A stretch of DNA of 64,000 bases from Fluviicola taffensis DSM 16823 (GCF_000194605.1 NC_015321.1:1736001-1800000); one strand, 5' to 3'; numbered from the stretch's first letter, positions 42,158 through 51,816 are shown. Notes: generated by a model from the sequence alone, not told the origin. Numbers and translations: made by a program.

Positions 42158-43369
42158 TTATTGAGGATTGGAGGAGTTACTCTTCATCGTTGAAAGCAAT
42201 TCATTAATCTGCTTTTGCTGGTTATTTTGCTCAGCGATTTTTAGAAGTAGAATTTCTAATTCCTGTTTCTTTACAGTTTCCTCACTTTCGTTGTATTGCT
42301 GGTATAATTTAATCATGGAAGGAAGATACATTCCATTGAAATATTCTGCTTTCAGATTTCCAATATTATAGGAAAACACATCTTTCAAGTAATCCAGTAA
42401 ATAGCGTTTTTCATAATTCCTGCGGATAATGGCGTTATTGTCAATACTAGATTCACTGTATTTGTATGCCAATCCTGTGAGGTATAATTTATCTCCAAAC
42501 ACCTCTTCAAAACCATTTATTGCACTAGCAGAAACATAGGCAGGTCTTTTCCCTTTAAAAAAATGCTCGTAAAATTTTTTTGAAACAGCTTTTGCTTCTT
42601 CTTCTGTTTTGGTTTCTTCGAGGATTAATGGTTCATAACCTAGTTTTTTCAATAGACCATTCCTATAGCCATCTATGTTAATCAAATGTAGATTTATGAT
42701 GGTAACGTCTTTTCTAAAATTCTTTGCAGCTTGTACAATCCAAGGAGCATAGGTGTCGTTATCTCCATAAGTGAAAAGAATGGCGTTTTCATCCAGTTCC
42801 GAAAGGATATTATATCCCCAGTTCAGCATTCCAACAGGCAGTTCGTTGATTTCGAATAATCTTTTGGCGTATAAATTTCGTTTTTCGGGGTCATTTTGCA
42901 ATTCATAATGAATCATGAGTAAATCCTGAATCAAAGGATCATCCGGACGCAAAGCTTGTGCATTCAGGAGGTCTTGTGCTCTTAGTTGGTTTTCGTTTTC
43001 CGAACTGTCATGGAAACCGTTTTCAGAGTATTGAATGAAATAGGCTTCAAAGCTTTTTGGCATTGCTTTCCAAACCTGTTCGTGAATGGATTTGCACTGA
43101 GAGTACCATTTAGTGCGCTCTTCTTCTGTTGGTGCTAGGTTCCTTAAAGCGCGATTAGCTCTGTAGTAATTAATCCAGGCCTCTCCGTTCTTATTGTTTT
43201 TATCCAGTTCAGCTTTCCAGAGTTTAACCTGTGTTTCGTACCAAGAAGGTTCTTTTTTTTCTTTCGCAATGCTGTAAACAGTTTCCAGTTTTTGAATTAA
43301 GACACCGTCTTTTTGTGAAAAGGTGTGTGAAGCGATCAAAAATGTAAATCCGATTAATAAATGTTTCAT
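42158..43369 (-). CDS. Secreted protein with a DUF2723-like C-terminal module
   Basis: 403 residues with signal peptide MKHLLIGFTFLIASHTFSQ. Residues 50-180 are helical and TPR-like (WKAELDKNNKNGEAWINYYRANRALRN is one such helix pair, given here in part). From about 195 the text ENAILFTYGDNDTYAPWIVQAAKN and VTIINLHLINIDGYRNGL resembles the soluble C-terminal part of DUF2723 membrane proteins (TNGDNDTFPLWY-like, recollection). No membrane helices beyond the signal. It is first in the operon with the ECF sigma and its partner, so it may be the sensed or sensing component. Confidence 0.72.
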   Translation of the reverse strand: MKHLLIGFTFLIASHTFSQKDGVLIQKLETVYSIAKEKKEPSWYETQVKLWKAELDKNNKNGEAWINYYRANRALRNLAPTEEERTKWYSQCKSIHEQVWKAMPKSFEAYFIQYSENGFHDSSENENQLRAQDLLNAQALRPDDPLIQDLLMIHYELQNDPEKRNLYAKRLFEINELPVGMLNWGYNILSELDENAILFTYGDNDTYAPWIVQAAKNFRKDVTIINLHLINIDGYRNGLLKKLGYEPLILEETKTEEEAKAVSKKFYEHFFKGKRPAYVSASAINGFEEVFGDKLYLTGLAYKYSESSIDNNAIIRRNYEKRYLLDYLKDVFSYNIGNLKAEYFNGMYLPSMIKLYQQYNESEETVKKQELEILLLKIAEQNNQQKQINELLSTMKSNSSNPQ

Positions 43370-43490
43370 GTTCTTAATTTATGAAAAAATCAGCGCGCTT
43401 GATTTCTGGGTTTCTAAAAGGATTACTCAGCCGAAAGCAAAAGGTTCAAATGAGAAGTGGATTTTTTTCATAGAAAAATTCAAAAAAACA

Positions 43491-43519
43491 AAAACCCCCT
43501 CTATTTACGAAGGGTTTAA
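43491..43519 (-). terminator. Second minus-strand terminator-like hairpin
   Basis: On the minus strand AAACCCTTC and GAGGGGGTTT pair imperfectly and are followed by a long T-rich tract, as in an intrinsic terminator. Confidence 0.6.
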
Positions 43520-43613
43520 ATAAAAATAAAGTTCGTCCAATCGCATTTTCCGCCAGCATACCTTAATGATTTAGGAAAATAATTGACGGATATAGCATTT
43601 TGTTCAAAACAAG

Positions 43614-43643
43614 AAAGCCATCGGTCAATAACTGATGGCTTTT
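43614..43643. terminator. Terminator after DUF4382 gene
   Basis: AAAGCCATC pairs with GATGGCTTT around an 11-nt loop; T-runs flank it on both strands. It lies 36 bp downstream of the minus-strand DUF4382 gene. Confidence 0.75.
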
Positions 43644-43678
43644 CTGTGGACATACTACTACTACCTATTATACCACAC

Positions 43679-44203
43679 CTAAAGAGGATTGATCGATAAA
43701 ACTTTAATAACTGGTTTTAACGAATAAGATCCATTTCCTTGTGTTACGATACTTTTCTCTGCATCGAAATCAAGAACTAATTCGTATTCACTATTCGGAG
43801 CGAAGTCCGTGTTTAAATTAATTTTTAAGCCAGATTGTTGCGCAGATGGGGTTGCTAATGGATAATACAAGCTATCTACCATTACTGTGTTTTCGTCGCC
43901 AAGGATTAAGCGAAGTTGATTGATATGACCAGCTGGCAAAACACCTATGTTAACCAAGGTTGCAGAAACATCATTTTGTAAAGTCAACAAATCATACACT
44001 CCAGCGTTTGTTGGAAGATCCATCCAACCCTGATCATCATGATGAACTTGTACTTGCAGTACTTCTACATTGACTTGTTGGAAATCTCCTGGTGCATCCA
44101 CCATCTTTACAGTCATCCTACTTTCTCCTACTTTCTTCTTACAGCCAGTAGAGAAAGCGAACAAACATGCTGAAGCGATTACCGCTGCGAATAAAGTCTT
44201 CAT
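43679..44203 (-). CDS. DUF4382 domain lipoprotein
   Basis: 174 residues. Lipoprotein signal MKTLFAAVIASACLFAFSTGC with the modified cysteine at residue 21 followed by KKK. The mature part matches DUF4382: MTVKMVDAPGDFQQVNVEVLQVQVH, WMDLPTNAGVYDLLTLQND, LPAGHINQLRLILG and SGLKINLNTDFAP. This is a beta-sandwich family of envelope lipoproteins in Bacteroidota and others, with no established activity. Monocistronic and divergent from mfd. Confidence 0.88.
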   Translation of the reverse strand: MKTLFAAVIASACLFAFSTGCKKKVGESRMTVKMVDAPGDFQQVNVEVLQVQVHHDDQGWMDLPTNAGVYDLLTLQNDVSATLVNIGVLPAGHINQLRLILGDENTVMVDSLYYPLATPSAQQSGLKINLNTDFAPNSEYELVLDFDAEKSIVTQGNGSYSLKPVIKVLSINPL

Positions 44204-44364
44204 AATTTCGTTTTCACCCCTTCCCTAAAAGCCATGCCAAAAACAAAAACCATTGATTTTGTGTGAGTTAACTTGCTTTTGTTTTCCCAAATTTTTTCAA
44301 AATGAATTTGGATTTATCAATTTGAAATTTCAGAAAAATCACGATCTTTGCACCAACATTTACA

Positions 44365-44390
44365 AGGGGGTACAGTACGCTGTTCCCCCT
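44365..44390 (+). promoter_or_regulatory. Strong hairpin in the mfd leader
   Basis: AGGGGG-T-ACAG, loop TACG, CTGT-T-CCCCCT: a near-perfect 26-nt palindrome with one T/T mismatch, 24 bp before the mfd ATG. A weak promoter-like pair (TTG 44322-44324, GATCTTTG 44343-44350) precedes it, so it is probably transcribed. There is no T-run, so it is not an ordinary terminator. Confidence 0.6.
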
Positions 44391-44413
44391 AAACTGTTTA
44401 TTCGAAAAATGCC

Positions 44414-47400
44414 ATGGAACAGACACAATTTTTACAACTTTTCAAAAAGCTCAAAGGACTCGATGAAACTGCAAACTTATTGCAACAAGCGGAAATCCGC
44501 ATTCACTGGAAAGGATTAATTGGTTCTTCTAAGTCAATCGCAGTGGCTTCGGTGTGTGAACAAGTTCCCGGAAATCATTTATTTGTATTGGAGGACAAGG
44601 AATCTGCCGCATACTTTTTGAACGATTTAGAACAACTGCTTCCAGACAATAAACACATCTATTTTTACCCAGCTTCTTACCGAACGCCTTACCAGCTAGA
44701 GGAAACCGATAATGCAAATGTGGTTGCTCGAGCTGAAGTATTGGAAAAAATAAATACTGGAAAAAATACGTGGGTGGTTACCTATCCACAAGCCCTATTT
44801 GAGCGCGTTCCAACGCAGAAACGACTTTCAGAAAACACCATGCGTGTGGAGCGAGGCAAAACCTATTCGATTGACTTTTTCAATGAGTTGTTGTTGGAAT
44901 ATGGATTCGAACGTGTAGATTTTGTCTATGAGCCAGGTCAGTTTTCTATTCGTGGGGGAATTGTAGATATTTTCTCGTTTTCTAACGATCAACCTTTCCG
45001 CGTAGAGTTTTTTGGTGACGAGGTAGATTCGATTCGAACATTTGATCCCGTTTCACAATTATCGATTAATACGCATACACATTTTTCAGTAGTTCCGAAC
45101 GTACAACGCCAATTGGTTTTGAATGGAAATGGAACGTTTTTGGAATTCATTGGGAAACAAACAACCATTTGGTTGGCTTCGAATGATTTGGTGAAAGCGG
45201 CTTTGGAAAAAGATTATGAAAAGGCTGTAAAGGTTTATGACTCTTTGCCGAAGAATACAATTAAACACAGTTTGCCAAGCGAATTGTATATGCATCCTTC
45301 TGATTGGAAGGAACAATTGCCAGTGCACTCGATTGTGGAAATTGGACCTGAATACACTTTCAAAGCTTCCGAAACAATTACATTTGAAACACTTCATCAG
45401 CCGACATTTAATAAAGATTTCGATTTGTTGAAAGAAGATTTGCTAGCCCGTAGAAAAGCAGGCGCTACAAATATGATTTTTTCCAATCAACCCAAACAAA
45501 TCGAACGCTTGTACCAAATTTTTGAAGACATTGGCGCGGAAGTGGAATTTGAACCGATGAATAGTGCACTTCACGAAGGATTCATCATTCCAAGTTTGAA
45601 GTTGGTTTGTTACACAGATCATCAAATTTTTGAGCGCTATCACCGATTTAAGCTGAAAGAAGGATTCCGCCAAGCGAAACAAGCACTGACATTAAAGGAA
45701 ATTTACAACCTCCAAAAAGGAGATTATGTAACGCATATCGATCATGGGGTTGGCCAATTTTCAGGCTTGCAAACCATTGATGTAAGTGGGAAACAGCAGG
45801 AAGCTATTCGTCTGGTTTATCGAGATGGCGATGTGTTGTATGTGAGTATTCACTCGCTTCACCGCATTTCGAAGTTTACAGGAAAAGACGGCGCTGCGCC
45901 GAAGATGAATAAATTGGGAACTCAGGCTTGGGCTACTTTGAAGCAAAAAACCAAAAAGCGCATCAAAGAATTGGCCTTCGATTTGATTCAATTATATGCA
46001 AAACGCAAAAGTCAACCAGGATTTGCGTTTTCTCCTGATACTTACTTGCAAAACGAATTGGAAGCATCCTTCATGTACGAGGACACTCCAGATCAGTTAA
46101 AAGCAACACAAGCGGTAAAGGAAGACATGGAAAAAGAGACTCCGATGGATCGCTTGGTTTGTGGAGACGTTGGTTTTGGAAAAACGGAAATTGCTATGCG
46201 TGCGGCTTTCAAAGCGGTTGCTGACAGCAAACAGGTTGCAGTTCTGGTTCCCACAACGATTTTAAGTCATCAACATGCGCGGAGTTTCAAAGAACGTTTC
46301 AAGAATTTTCCCGCGAATGTAGATTACATCAATCGGTTTAAATCGGCGAAGGAAATTACGGCTACGTTGAAAAAAGTGGAAAGTGGTGAGGTGGATATTT
46401 TGGTGGGAACACACAAAATTGTCAGTGATAAAGTGAAATTCAAAGATTTGGGTTTAATCATTATCGACGAAGAACAAAAATTTGGGGTGGCTGTAAAAGA
46501 CAAATTGAAAACCCTCAAAACAACTGTCGACACACTTACCTTAACGGCAACACCAATTCCAAGGACACTTCAATTTTCATTGATGGGTGCACGTGATTTG
46601 AGTATCATCAATACACCGCCACCTAATCGTCAGCCAGTTCTAACAGAAGTGATCACCTTCAATGAAGAAGCTATCCGCGATGCAATTTCGTATGAGGTAA
46701 GTCGCGGTGGACAAGTGTATTTTGTCAACAACCGTCTAGCAAACATCAAAGAGATTGCTGGAATGATTTCACGGTTGTGTCCAGGAGTTCGTGTGGCAAT
46801 TGGTCACGGACAAATGGACGGAAAGCAGTTAGAAAAAGTGATGATGGATTTCATTCAAGGGGAATACGATGTTTTGATAGCCACTACCATTATTGAATCG
46901 GGAATTGATATTTCGAATGCGAATACGATTATCATCAACGATTCCCACATGTTCGGTTTAAGCGATTTACACCAATTGCGCGGTCGCGTGGGTCGCTCCA
47001 ATAAAAAAGGATTCTGTTACCTCATTTCACAACCCATCAGTTTATTGACTTCTGAAGCACGCAAGCGCTTGGAAGCATTGGTTCAGTTCTCCGATTTGGG
47101 TTCTGGATTCAACATTGCGATGAAAGATTTAGACATTCGCGGAGCAGGAAATTTATTGGGTGGTGAGCAAAGCGGATTCATCTCTGAAATTGGGTTTGAG
47201 ATGTATCAGAAAATCTTGAACGAAGCGATGGATGAATTGAAAGAAGAAGAATTCAAAGATTTGTATGACGACCGAAATACCGAATCAATGGGTGCTCACT
47301 ACGTAAAAGACTGTGTTTTGGAAACAGATTTCGAGTTACGCATCACTGAAGATTACATCAACAATGTTTCAGAGCGTTTGAGTATTTACCAAGATTTAGA

Positions 47401-47755
47401 CAATTTAAACACCAAAGAAGAAATAGAAGGATACAAACAACAGTTGATTGATCGTTTTGGTCCGTTACCGCGTGTGGTGAAAGAATTGTTGCGTTCCTTT
47501 GAATTGCGTTGGTTGGCACAGGAAATCGGCTTCGAAAAATTGGTCATCAAACAAGGATCAATGATTGGTTATTTTGTGGCAAGTTCTCAATCCAAGTACT
47601 ATGATTCACCCATGTTTACACGGGTATTGAAGTACGTTCAGACAAACCCTAAAGATTGCAAAATGAGCGAGAAGAACGATCGTTTGCGCATGCTCTACAG
47701 CAATGTAATGAATATGGATCAGGCATTTGAGCGATTGGGGGAGATCATAAATTGA
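44414..47755 (+). CDS. mfd: Transcription-repair coupling factor
   Basis: 1113 residues. Mfd removes RNA polymerase stalled at DNA lesions and recruits UvrA. Order: UvrB-like N-terminal modules (about 1-330, with FYPASYRTPYQLEETD and FSIRGGIVDIFSF), the CarD-like RNAP-interaction domain at about 430-500 (LQKGDYVTHIDHGVGQFSGL), the RecG-like motor with Walker A CGDVGFGKTE near 585 and Walker B IIIDEEQKFG near 683, motif TATPIPRTLQ, GRVGRS, and the C-terminal TRCF domain. Complete and typical. uvrC lies 7.4 kb away on the other strand. Confidence 0.97.
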   Translation: MEQTQFLQLFKKLKGLDETANLLQQAEIRIHWKGLIGSSKSIAVASVCEQVPGNHLFVLEDKESAAYFLNDLEQLLPDNKHIYFYPASYRTPYQLEETDNANVVARAEVLEKINTGKNTWVVTYPQALFERVPTQKRLSENTMRVERGKTYSIDFFNELLLEYGFERVDFVYEPGQFSIRGGIVDIFSFSNDQPFRVEFFGDEVDSIRTFDPVSQLSINTHTHFSVVPNVQRQLVLNGNGTFLEFIGKQTTIWLASNDLVKAALEKDYEKAVKVYDSLPKNTIKHSLPSELYMHPSDWKEQLPVHSIVEIGPEYTFKASETITFETLHQPTFNKDFDLLKEDLLARRKAGATNMIFSNQPKQIERLYQIFEDIGAEVEFEPMNSALHEGFIIPSLKLVCYTDHQIFERYHRFKLKEGFRQAKQALTLKEIYNLQKGDYVTHIDHGVGQFSGLQTIDVSGKQQEAIRLVYRDGDVLYVSIHSLHRISKFTGKDGAAPKMNKLGTQAWATLKQKTKKRIKELAFDLIQLYAKRKSQPGFAFSPDTYLQNELEASFMYEDTPDQLKATQAVKEDMEKETPMDRLVCGDVGFGKTEIAMRAAFKAVADSKQVAVLVPTTILSHQHARSFKERFKNFPANVDYINRFKSAKEITATLKKVESGEVDILVGTHKIVSDKVKFKDLGLIIIDEEQKFGVAVKDKLKTLKTTVDTLTLTATPIPRTLQFSLMGARDLSIINTPPPNRQPVLTEVITFNEEAIRDAISYEVSRGGQVYFVNNRLANIKEIAGMISRLCPGVRVAIGHGQMDGKQLEKVMMDFIQGEYDVLIATTIIESGIDISNANTIIINDSHMFGLSDLHQLRGRVGRSNKKGFCYLISQPISLLTSEARKRLEALVQFSDLGSGFNIAMKDLDIRGAGNLLGGEQSGFISEIGFEMYQKILNEAMDELKEEEFKDLYDDRNTESMGAHYVKDCVLETDFELRITEDYINNVSERLSIYQDLDNLNTKEEIEGYKQQLIDRFGPLPRVVKELLRSFELRWLAQEIGFEKLVIKQGSMIGYFVASSQSKYYDSPMFTRVLKYVQTNPKDCKMSEKNDRLRMLYSNVMNMDQAFERLGEIIN

Positions 47756-47789
47756 TCTATTGCGCATAGTAAATTTGAAAAACAATATG

Positions 47790-47893
47790 CGTTTTTGTTT
47801 CGTGTAAAGAAAACAGGAAAATCTTTACACGTTTTTGTTTCATGTAAAGAAAACAGGAAAATCTTTACACGTTTTTGTTTCGTGTAAAGAAAA
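47790..47893. repeat. 40-bp tandem repeats with embedded palindromes before fic
   Basis: Units with exact 40-bp period start at 47790, 47830 and 47870 (the third is partial). Across the unit boundary, TCTTTACACG (47862-47871) and CGTGTAAAGA (47881-47890) form a perfect inverted repeat around a TTTTTGTTT loop; the preceding pair (47822-47850) has one mismatch. They end about 32 bp before the fic start. Confidence 0.88.
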
Positions 47894-47925
47894 TGAAGAT
47901 ATCTTTATATAAAACACTCAATATT

Positions 47926-49002
47926 ATGATAACAAATTGGCATCCAACAAATTTGCCTCACACAATTGATTTAGAAACAAAAGCAATATTAAAAAAGTTA
48001 ACAGGCGCGCATCGTGCACTTGCTGAATTAAAAGGAATTGCTCAGAGTATTCCCCAACAGGAAATCTTGATCAATACATTAGCATTACAAGAAGCCAAAG
48101 ACAGTTCAGAAATAGAAAACATCGTTACCACTCATGATGAGTTATATAAAAGTTCATTGGAGGTTGGGGAAGCAATCTCTGCTCAAAGTAAAGAGGTTCA
48201 AAACTATATTGCAGCACTCAAAAAAGGATTTGCCATTGTAAAGAAAACAGAATTATTAACCGTTAATTCGATTCTAGAGATTCAGGAAGTGCTTGAACAA
48301 AACAATGCCGGCTTAAGAAAACAACCTGGAACAAGTCTGAAAAATCAAAAAACAGGTGAAATTGTTTATGAACCGCCTCAGCATGCTGAAGTTATTAAAA
48401 ATTTGATGACCAACTTAGAGATTTATATCAATGATCAACAGCAATCCGATATCGATCCGATTATTAAAATGGCAGTAATCCATTTTCAATTTGAAAGTAT
48501 TCATCCATTTTATGATGGAAATGGGAGGACAGGACGTATAATTAACATTCTGTATTTGGTTTTAAATGGATTGCTTGATCTACCGATATTATATCTCAGC
48601 AGATATATTATCAAACACAAAAATGATTACTATAGACTCCTTCAAGAAGTACGAGAAATAGAGAATTGGGAGGAATGGATTTTATTTATGATTGATTCAG
48701 TAGAACAAGTGGCAAAGAATACAATCACCTTAATTGTGAGCATTAAAGAATTAATGCAAAAAGTGAAAGTTCAGTTAAGAGATAATTACAAATTTTACAG
48801 TCAAGAATTACTAAATCACTTATTCAAACAACCGTATACGAAAATTGAATTCTTGATGACCGATTTGAGTATTAGCAGGGTTACGGCTTCAAGCTATTTG
48901 AATCAACTAGCAGAGGATGGTTTATTAATCAAACATAAACTTGGTAAATCAAACTATTATATAAACACTCAGTTGATGAACTTGTTATTTGCGATGGATT
49001 GA
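47926..49002 (+). CDS. Fic family AMPylase-like protein (class II)
   Basis: 358 residues from ATG 47926 (MITNWHPTNLPHTIDLETKAIL), which fits the family start; a longer frame begins inside the repeats. The active-site motif is HPFYDGNGRTGR near 193, complete. An N-terminal inhibitory helix with the S-x-E-x-E/N pattern (DSSEIENIVT, about 58-67) places it in class II, self-inhibited Fic proteins. A flap (GEIVYEPPQ) precedes the core. A winged helix (LSISRVTASSYLNQLAEDGLL) forms the C-terminus, as in many Bacteroidota members. By family it transfers AMP to a protein; the target is unknown. Confidence 0.93.
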   Translation: MITNWHPTNLPHTIDLETKAILKKLTGAHRALAELKGIAQSIPQQEILINTLALQEAKDSSEIENIVTTHDELYKSSLEVGEAISAQSKEVQNYIAALKKGFAIVKKTELLTVNSILEIQEVLEQNNAGLRKQPGTSLKNQKTGEIVYEPPQHAEVIKNLMTNLEIYINDQQQSDIDPIIKMAVIHFQFESIHPFYDGNGRTGRIINILYLVLNGLLDLPILYLSRYIIKHKNDYYRLLQEVREIENWEEWILFMIDSVEQVAKNTITLIVSIKELMQKVKVQLRDNYKFYSQELLNHLFKQPYTKIEFLMTDLSISRVTASSYLNQLAEDGLLIKHKLGKSNYYINTQLMNLLFAMD

Positions 49003-49105
49003 GGATCACTAATTTCCTTCCCTCAACAATTTACCCGCTTAAATCAATAATTACTAATTGATTCGAAAATTTGACCTAGCTTGCCAAAACTTTAACACTG
49101 CGAAC

Positions 49106-51232
49106 ATGAAATCACTTCTTTTCACTTGTGCATTGGGAATATTGGTTTCAATGAATGCTTTTGGACAAGAAATCCATTTGAATTGCAACCACCCAAATCC
49201 AACTACCGAATCACTTAAACAGATTAAGTCACTTTTAACACATTCTCAGAAATCCACGGATCTGAAAATTTTCCCGGTTGTGTTTCATGTGCTTCATCAA
49301 AATGGGTCCGAGAATATCAGTGAAGCACAGATTTATGAAGCAATGACATACTTAAATGCAGATTTTCAAAAGTTGAATGCAGATACGATATCTGTTGTAA
49401 GTCCTTTTGACACACTTATTGGCAAAGTCAATTTTGAATTTAGGCTTGCAACGATTGATCCAAATGGAAATCCAACAAACGGAATAACTCGAATTTTAAC
49501 TCCTTTAACAACTGGAGCAAAGGAAAACTCTAAAATATATGGGTGGGATCCTTCGAAATACATCAATATTTGGGTAGTTAGAAGTTTTGAAGAGCCAATT
49601 AGCGGATTAACCCACAATCCGTTATCTCTTGGCCCAGACCCATGCGCAGATGGAATTATGATGTTGAATAGTTATTTAGGGTCAATAGGAACTGGAAATA
49701 GTCAAATGATTCATTTTTTGACTCATGAAATGGGGCATTTTTTTGGGTTGTATCATTTGATGGAAAACACAAATGCTCCTTTTGGCACCAATGATTGTGG
49801 TTATTCTGATGGAATTGAAGACACACCGCATACTTCAGAAGCATATTCTTGCTTTAATAATTTAAACACTTGTAATGATTCACTATATTCAGAAAGTTTC
49901 AACTATTGGGGATATGATGTTCCAGACATGGAGCAAAATTTTTTAGCGGCTAATTATTGCAGTCGGATGTTCACGAAAGGTCAAGTTGCCTTAATGCGCA
50001 GTGTGGCTGAAAGCCCAATTTATGGCAGAGCCCACTTATGGTCGGCTTCAAATTTAGTGGCTACAGGAACAGGTCCTGGCTCTGTAATAAGTTCAATTGT
50101 GCCTCCAAGCTCTGATTTTTCTTTTCAAACTAATACTTCTGGCGGTGTCCCACTTTATCAGGCATTGATTTGTTCTGGAAACAATGTTTCCTTTAATATT
50201 CAAAATGGGCAGCCTGCAGGAACTACTTATTTATGGTCATTTTCAGGAGCAGTACCTGCAAGTTCAACACTTTCAAATCCAACAGTGAATTATGGAAGCC
50301 CAGGGTTTTACGACGTAACTTTAACTGCAACTAATGCCAACGGTTCAAGTACCACGAGTCATTCTTCCATAGTTTATGCGAGTGATAGCTGGCCTGATTT
50401 TATTGGACCAATGGTTCAAGACTTTAATGTTTCGGGAGATTTTTGGTTGAGTCAGAATCTCAATGAAGACAATGGGTATTTCCAACGAATTGGAAATCAT
50501 GGAACTCAAAATTCAGGATGCTTTTTATTGGGGAATCGGTATGAACCAGATACTACAAATCTTTGTTATTCGACGTCTATCCTTCAAACACAATTAAGTA
50601 AGGACAATCTTATTTCACCAGCTTTTGACTTATCCAATTCAACGTCAATAACCATTTCATTCGATTATGCATACGGTTCAGCAGTTATTCCTGATTCTGC
50701 GGCAACCGAAGTATTGAAAGTATATTATTCACGAGACTGCGGAAAAACCTGGGTTTTGAAAAAAACAATTGCAGATACAGCATTAATTACAGCTTTTGTC
50801 CCTCAAAACGCCAATTTTATTCCTGCTCAAAATCAATGGAGAACGATTTCTTTTCCTTTTACTGGAATTTCAACAGACAACAAAACAAGGTTCAAGTTTG
50901 AGTTCGTGGCTTCCAACTATTCGAATAATTTCTATGTCGACAATTTTGTAATTGATGGTGTTTTGGGAATTTCTGATAGTGAATTGTCTGGAATTGGAAT
51001 TTATCCTAATCCTTCTCAAAAAGGTGGAATAATCACAATTTCTGGCTTGCCAAATTCAACTTCTCAATTACTGATTAGCGACATGCAAGGAAAATTGGTT
51101 TTCCAAAAAGAATTGTCTGATGGTTCTTCAGAAAGCGAAGTACAATTGAGCACGGATTTGAAATCTGGATGTTATTTGGTAGAGGTTACGCAAAACGGAT
51201 CTAAGTTTTTGACTCGATTGATTCTTGAATAG
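49106..51232 (+). CDS. Secreted M43 (pappalysin) metalloprotease with PKD and T9SS domains
   Basis: 708 residues from ATG 49106 with signal peptide MKSLLFTCALGILVSMNAFGQ. The M43 domain is at about 50-310: the zinc motif THEMGHFFGLYHLME near 205, a downstream Met-turn region (YCSRMFTKGQVALMR) and NSYLGSIGTG before the zinc site. A PKD-like domain follows (about 345-440, TTYLWSFSGAVPAS), then a beta-sandwich (about 450-620), and a type A T9SS C-terminal domain (GIGIYPNPSQKGGIITISG). It is thus predicted to be exported to the cell surface or medium. Confidence 0.93.
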   Translation: MKSLLFTCALGILVSMNAFGQEIHLNCNHPNPTTESLKQIKSLLTHSQKSTDLKIFPVVFHVLHQNGSENISEAQIYEAMTYLNADFQKLNADTISVVSPFDTLIGKVNFEFRLATIDPNGNPTNGITRILTPLTTGAKENSKIYGWDPSKYINIWVVRSFEEPISGLTHNPLSLGPDPCADGIMMLNSYLGSIGTGNSQMIHFLTHEMGHFFGLYHLMENTNAPFGTNDCGYSDGIEDTPHTSEAYSCFNNLNTCNDSLYSESFNYWGYDVPDMEQNFLAANYCSRMFTKGQVALMRSVAESPIYGRAHLWSASNLVATGTGPGSVISSIVPPSSDFSFQTNTSGGVPLYQALICSGNNVSFNIQNGQPAGTTYLWSFSGAVPASSTLSNPTVNYGSPGFYDVTLTATNANGSSTTSHSSIVYASDSWPDFIGPMVQDFNVSGDFWLSQNLNEDNGYFQRIGNHGTQNSGCFLLGNRYEPDTTNLCYSTSILQTQLSKDNLISPAFDLSNSTSITISFDYAYGSAVIPDSAATEVLKVYYSRDCGKTWVLKKTIADTALITAFVPQNANFIPAQNQWRTISFPFTGISTDNKTRFKFEFVASNYSNNFYVDNFVIDGVLGISDSELSGIGIYPNPSQKGGIITISGLPNSTSQLLISDMQGKLVFQKELSDGSSESEVQLSTDLKSGCYLVEVTQNGSKFLTRLILE

Positions 51233-51374
51233 GCAACTCAAAAACACGCTGAAATGTAGAAATTTAAAGGGCTGTTCGCAATATCGCGAACATGCAACCA
51301 AATTCAGAAGCTTTGTAGCTGATTCATTCCTTCAAGGAATAAAAAATACTCTCATACATGAATCCTAAATCAAT

Positions 51375-51417
51375 AAAAAACCTCGATTCCGAAATACGGG
51401 ACCGAGGTTACTTTTTA
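51375..51417. terminator. Bidirectional terminator
   Basis: AACCTCG (51379-51385) pairs with CGAGGTT (51403-51409), extended by inner GC pairs, with A-run before and T-run after, between the convergent M43 protease and BlaI-type genes. Confidence 0.85.
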
Positions 51418-51429
51418 ATTCAATTATTC

Positions 51430-51753
51430 TTATAAAATCTCACTCAAAGAAGCAGTACTGTTGTAGAATGAAACGATTTCGTTTCTGCTTCCATCAAAGT
51501 AATCCTTCAAAATGTAATCCGCTAAATAATCGCGGTACTGATCACGGCTAATTTTCGGAAGGTAGATGTACCCTCTTCCCATTGGCTTGTGTTTGATGAA
51601 TTTTTTACGTTCTAAAATTCTTACAATTGTTGAAACAGTATTGTACGCTGGTTTGGGATTTGGATACAAATCAACAATTTCTTTAACTGTTGATTTTTCG
51701 AGTTTCCAAAGGCGTAACATGACTTTTTCTTCTGCGGGTGTTAGTCTTTCCAT
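51430..51753 (-). CDS. BlaI/MecI/CopY-type transcriptional repressor
   Basis: 107 residues. The BlaI winged helix is plain: LTPAEEKVMLRLWKLEKSTVKEI, PKPAYNTVSTIVRILERKKFIKHKPMGRGYIYLP, then a shortened dimerisation helix (DQYRDYLADYILKDYF). In the classic systems a membrane protease BlaR1/MecR1 is encoded next door; here there is none, and the neighbour is a PepC-like peptidase. Truncated relative to the usual 120-130 residues but without visible damage. Confidence 0.9.
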   Translation of the reverse strand: MERLTPAEEKVMLRLWKLEKSTVKEIVDLYPNPKPAYNTVSTIVRILERKKFIKHKPMGRGYIYLPKISRDQYRDYLADYILKDYFDGSRNEIVSFYNSTASLSEIL

Positions 51754-51777
51754 GTTATTTTAAATTGCGGTAAGTTG

Positions 51778-51808
51778 CAAACCTAACAAAAAAAGATTTT
51801 ACTTCCAA
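51778..51808 (-). promoter_or_regulatory. Promoter of BlaI-type gene
   Basis: On the minus strand TTG (51806-51808), 20-bp spacer, TAGGTTTG (51778-51785), 24 nt before the ATG. Confidence 0.55.
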
Positions 51809-51816
51809 AAGTTTAA

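Larger units (their letters stand above)
43370..43678. other. 309-bp gap with two terminator-like hairpins
   Basis: No ORF of interest. The left part is the leader of the minus-strand operon; the right part carries two hairpins that follow the DUF4382 gene on the minus strand (listed separately). Confidence 0.6.

Noticed and set aside
51273-51292. Palindrome TGTTCGC-AATATC-GCGAACA as an operator
   Set aside because: It lies downstream of the M43 gene with no promoter nearby; kept only as a minor palindrome.
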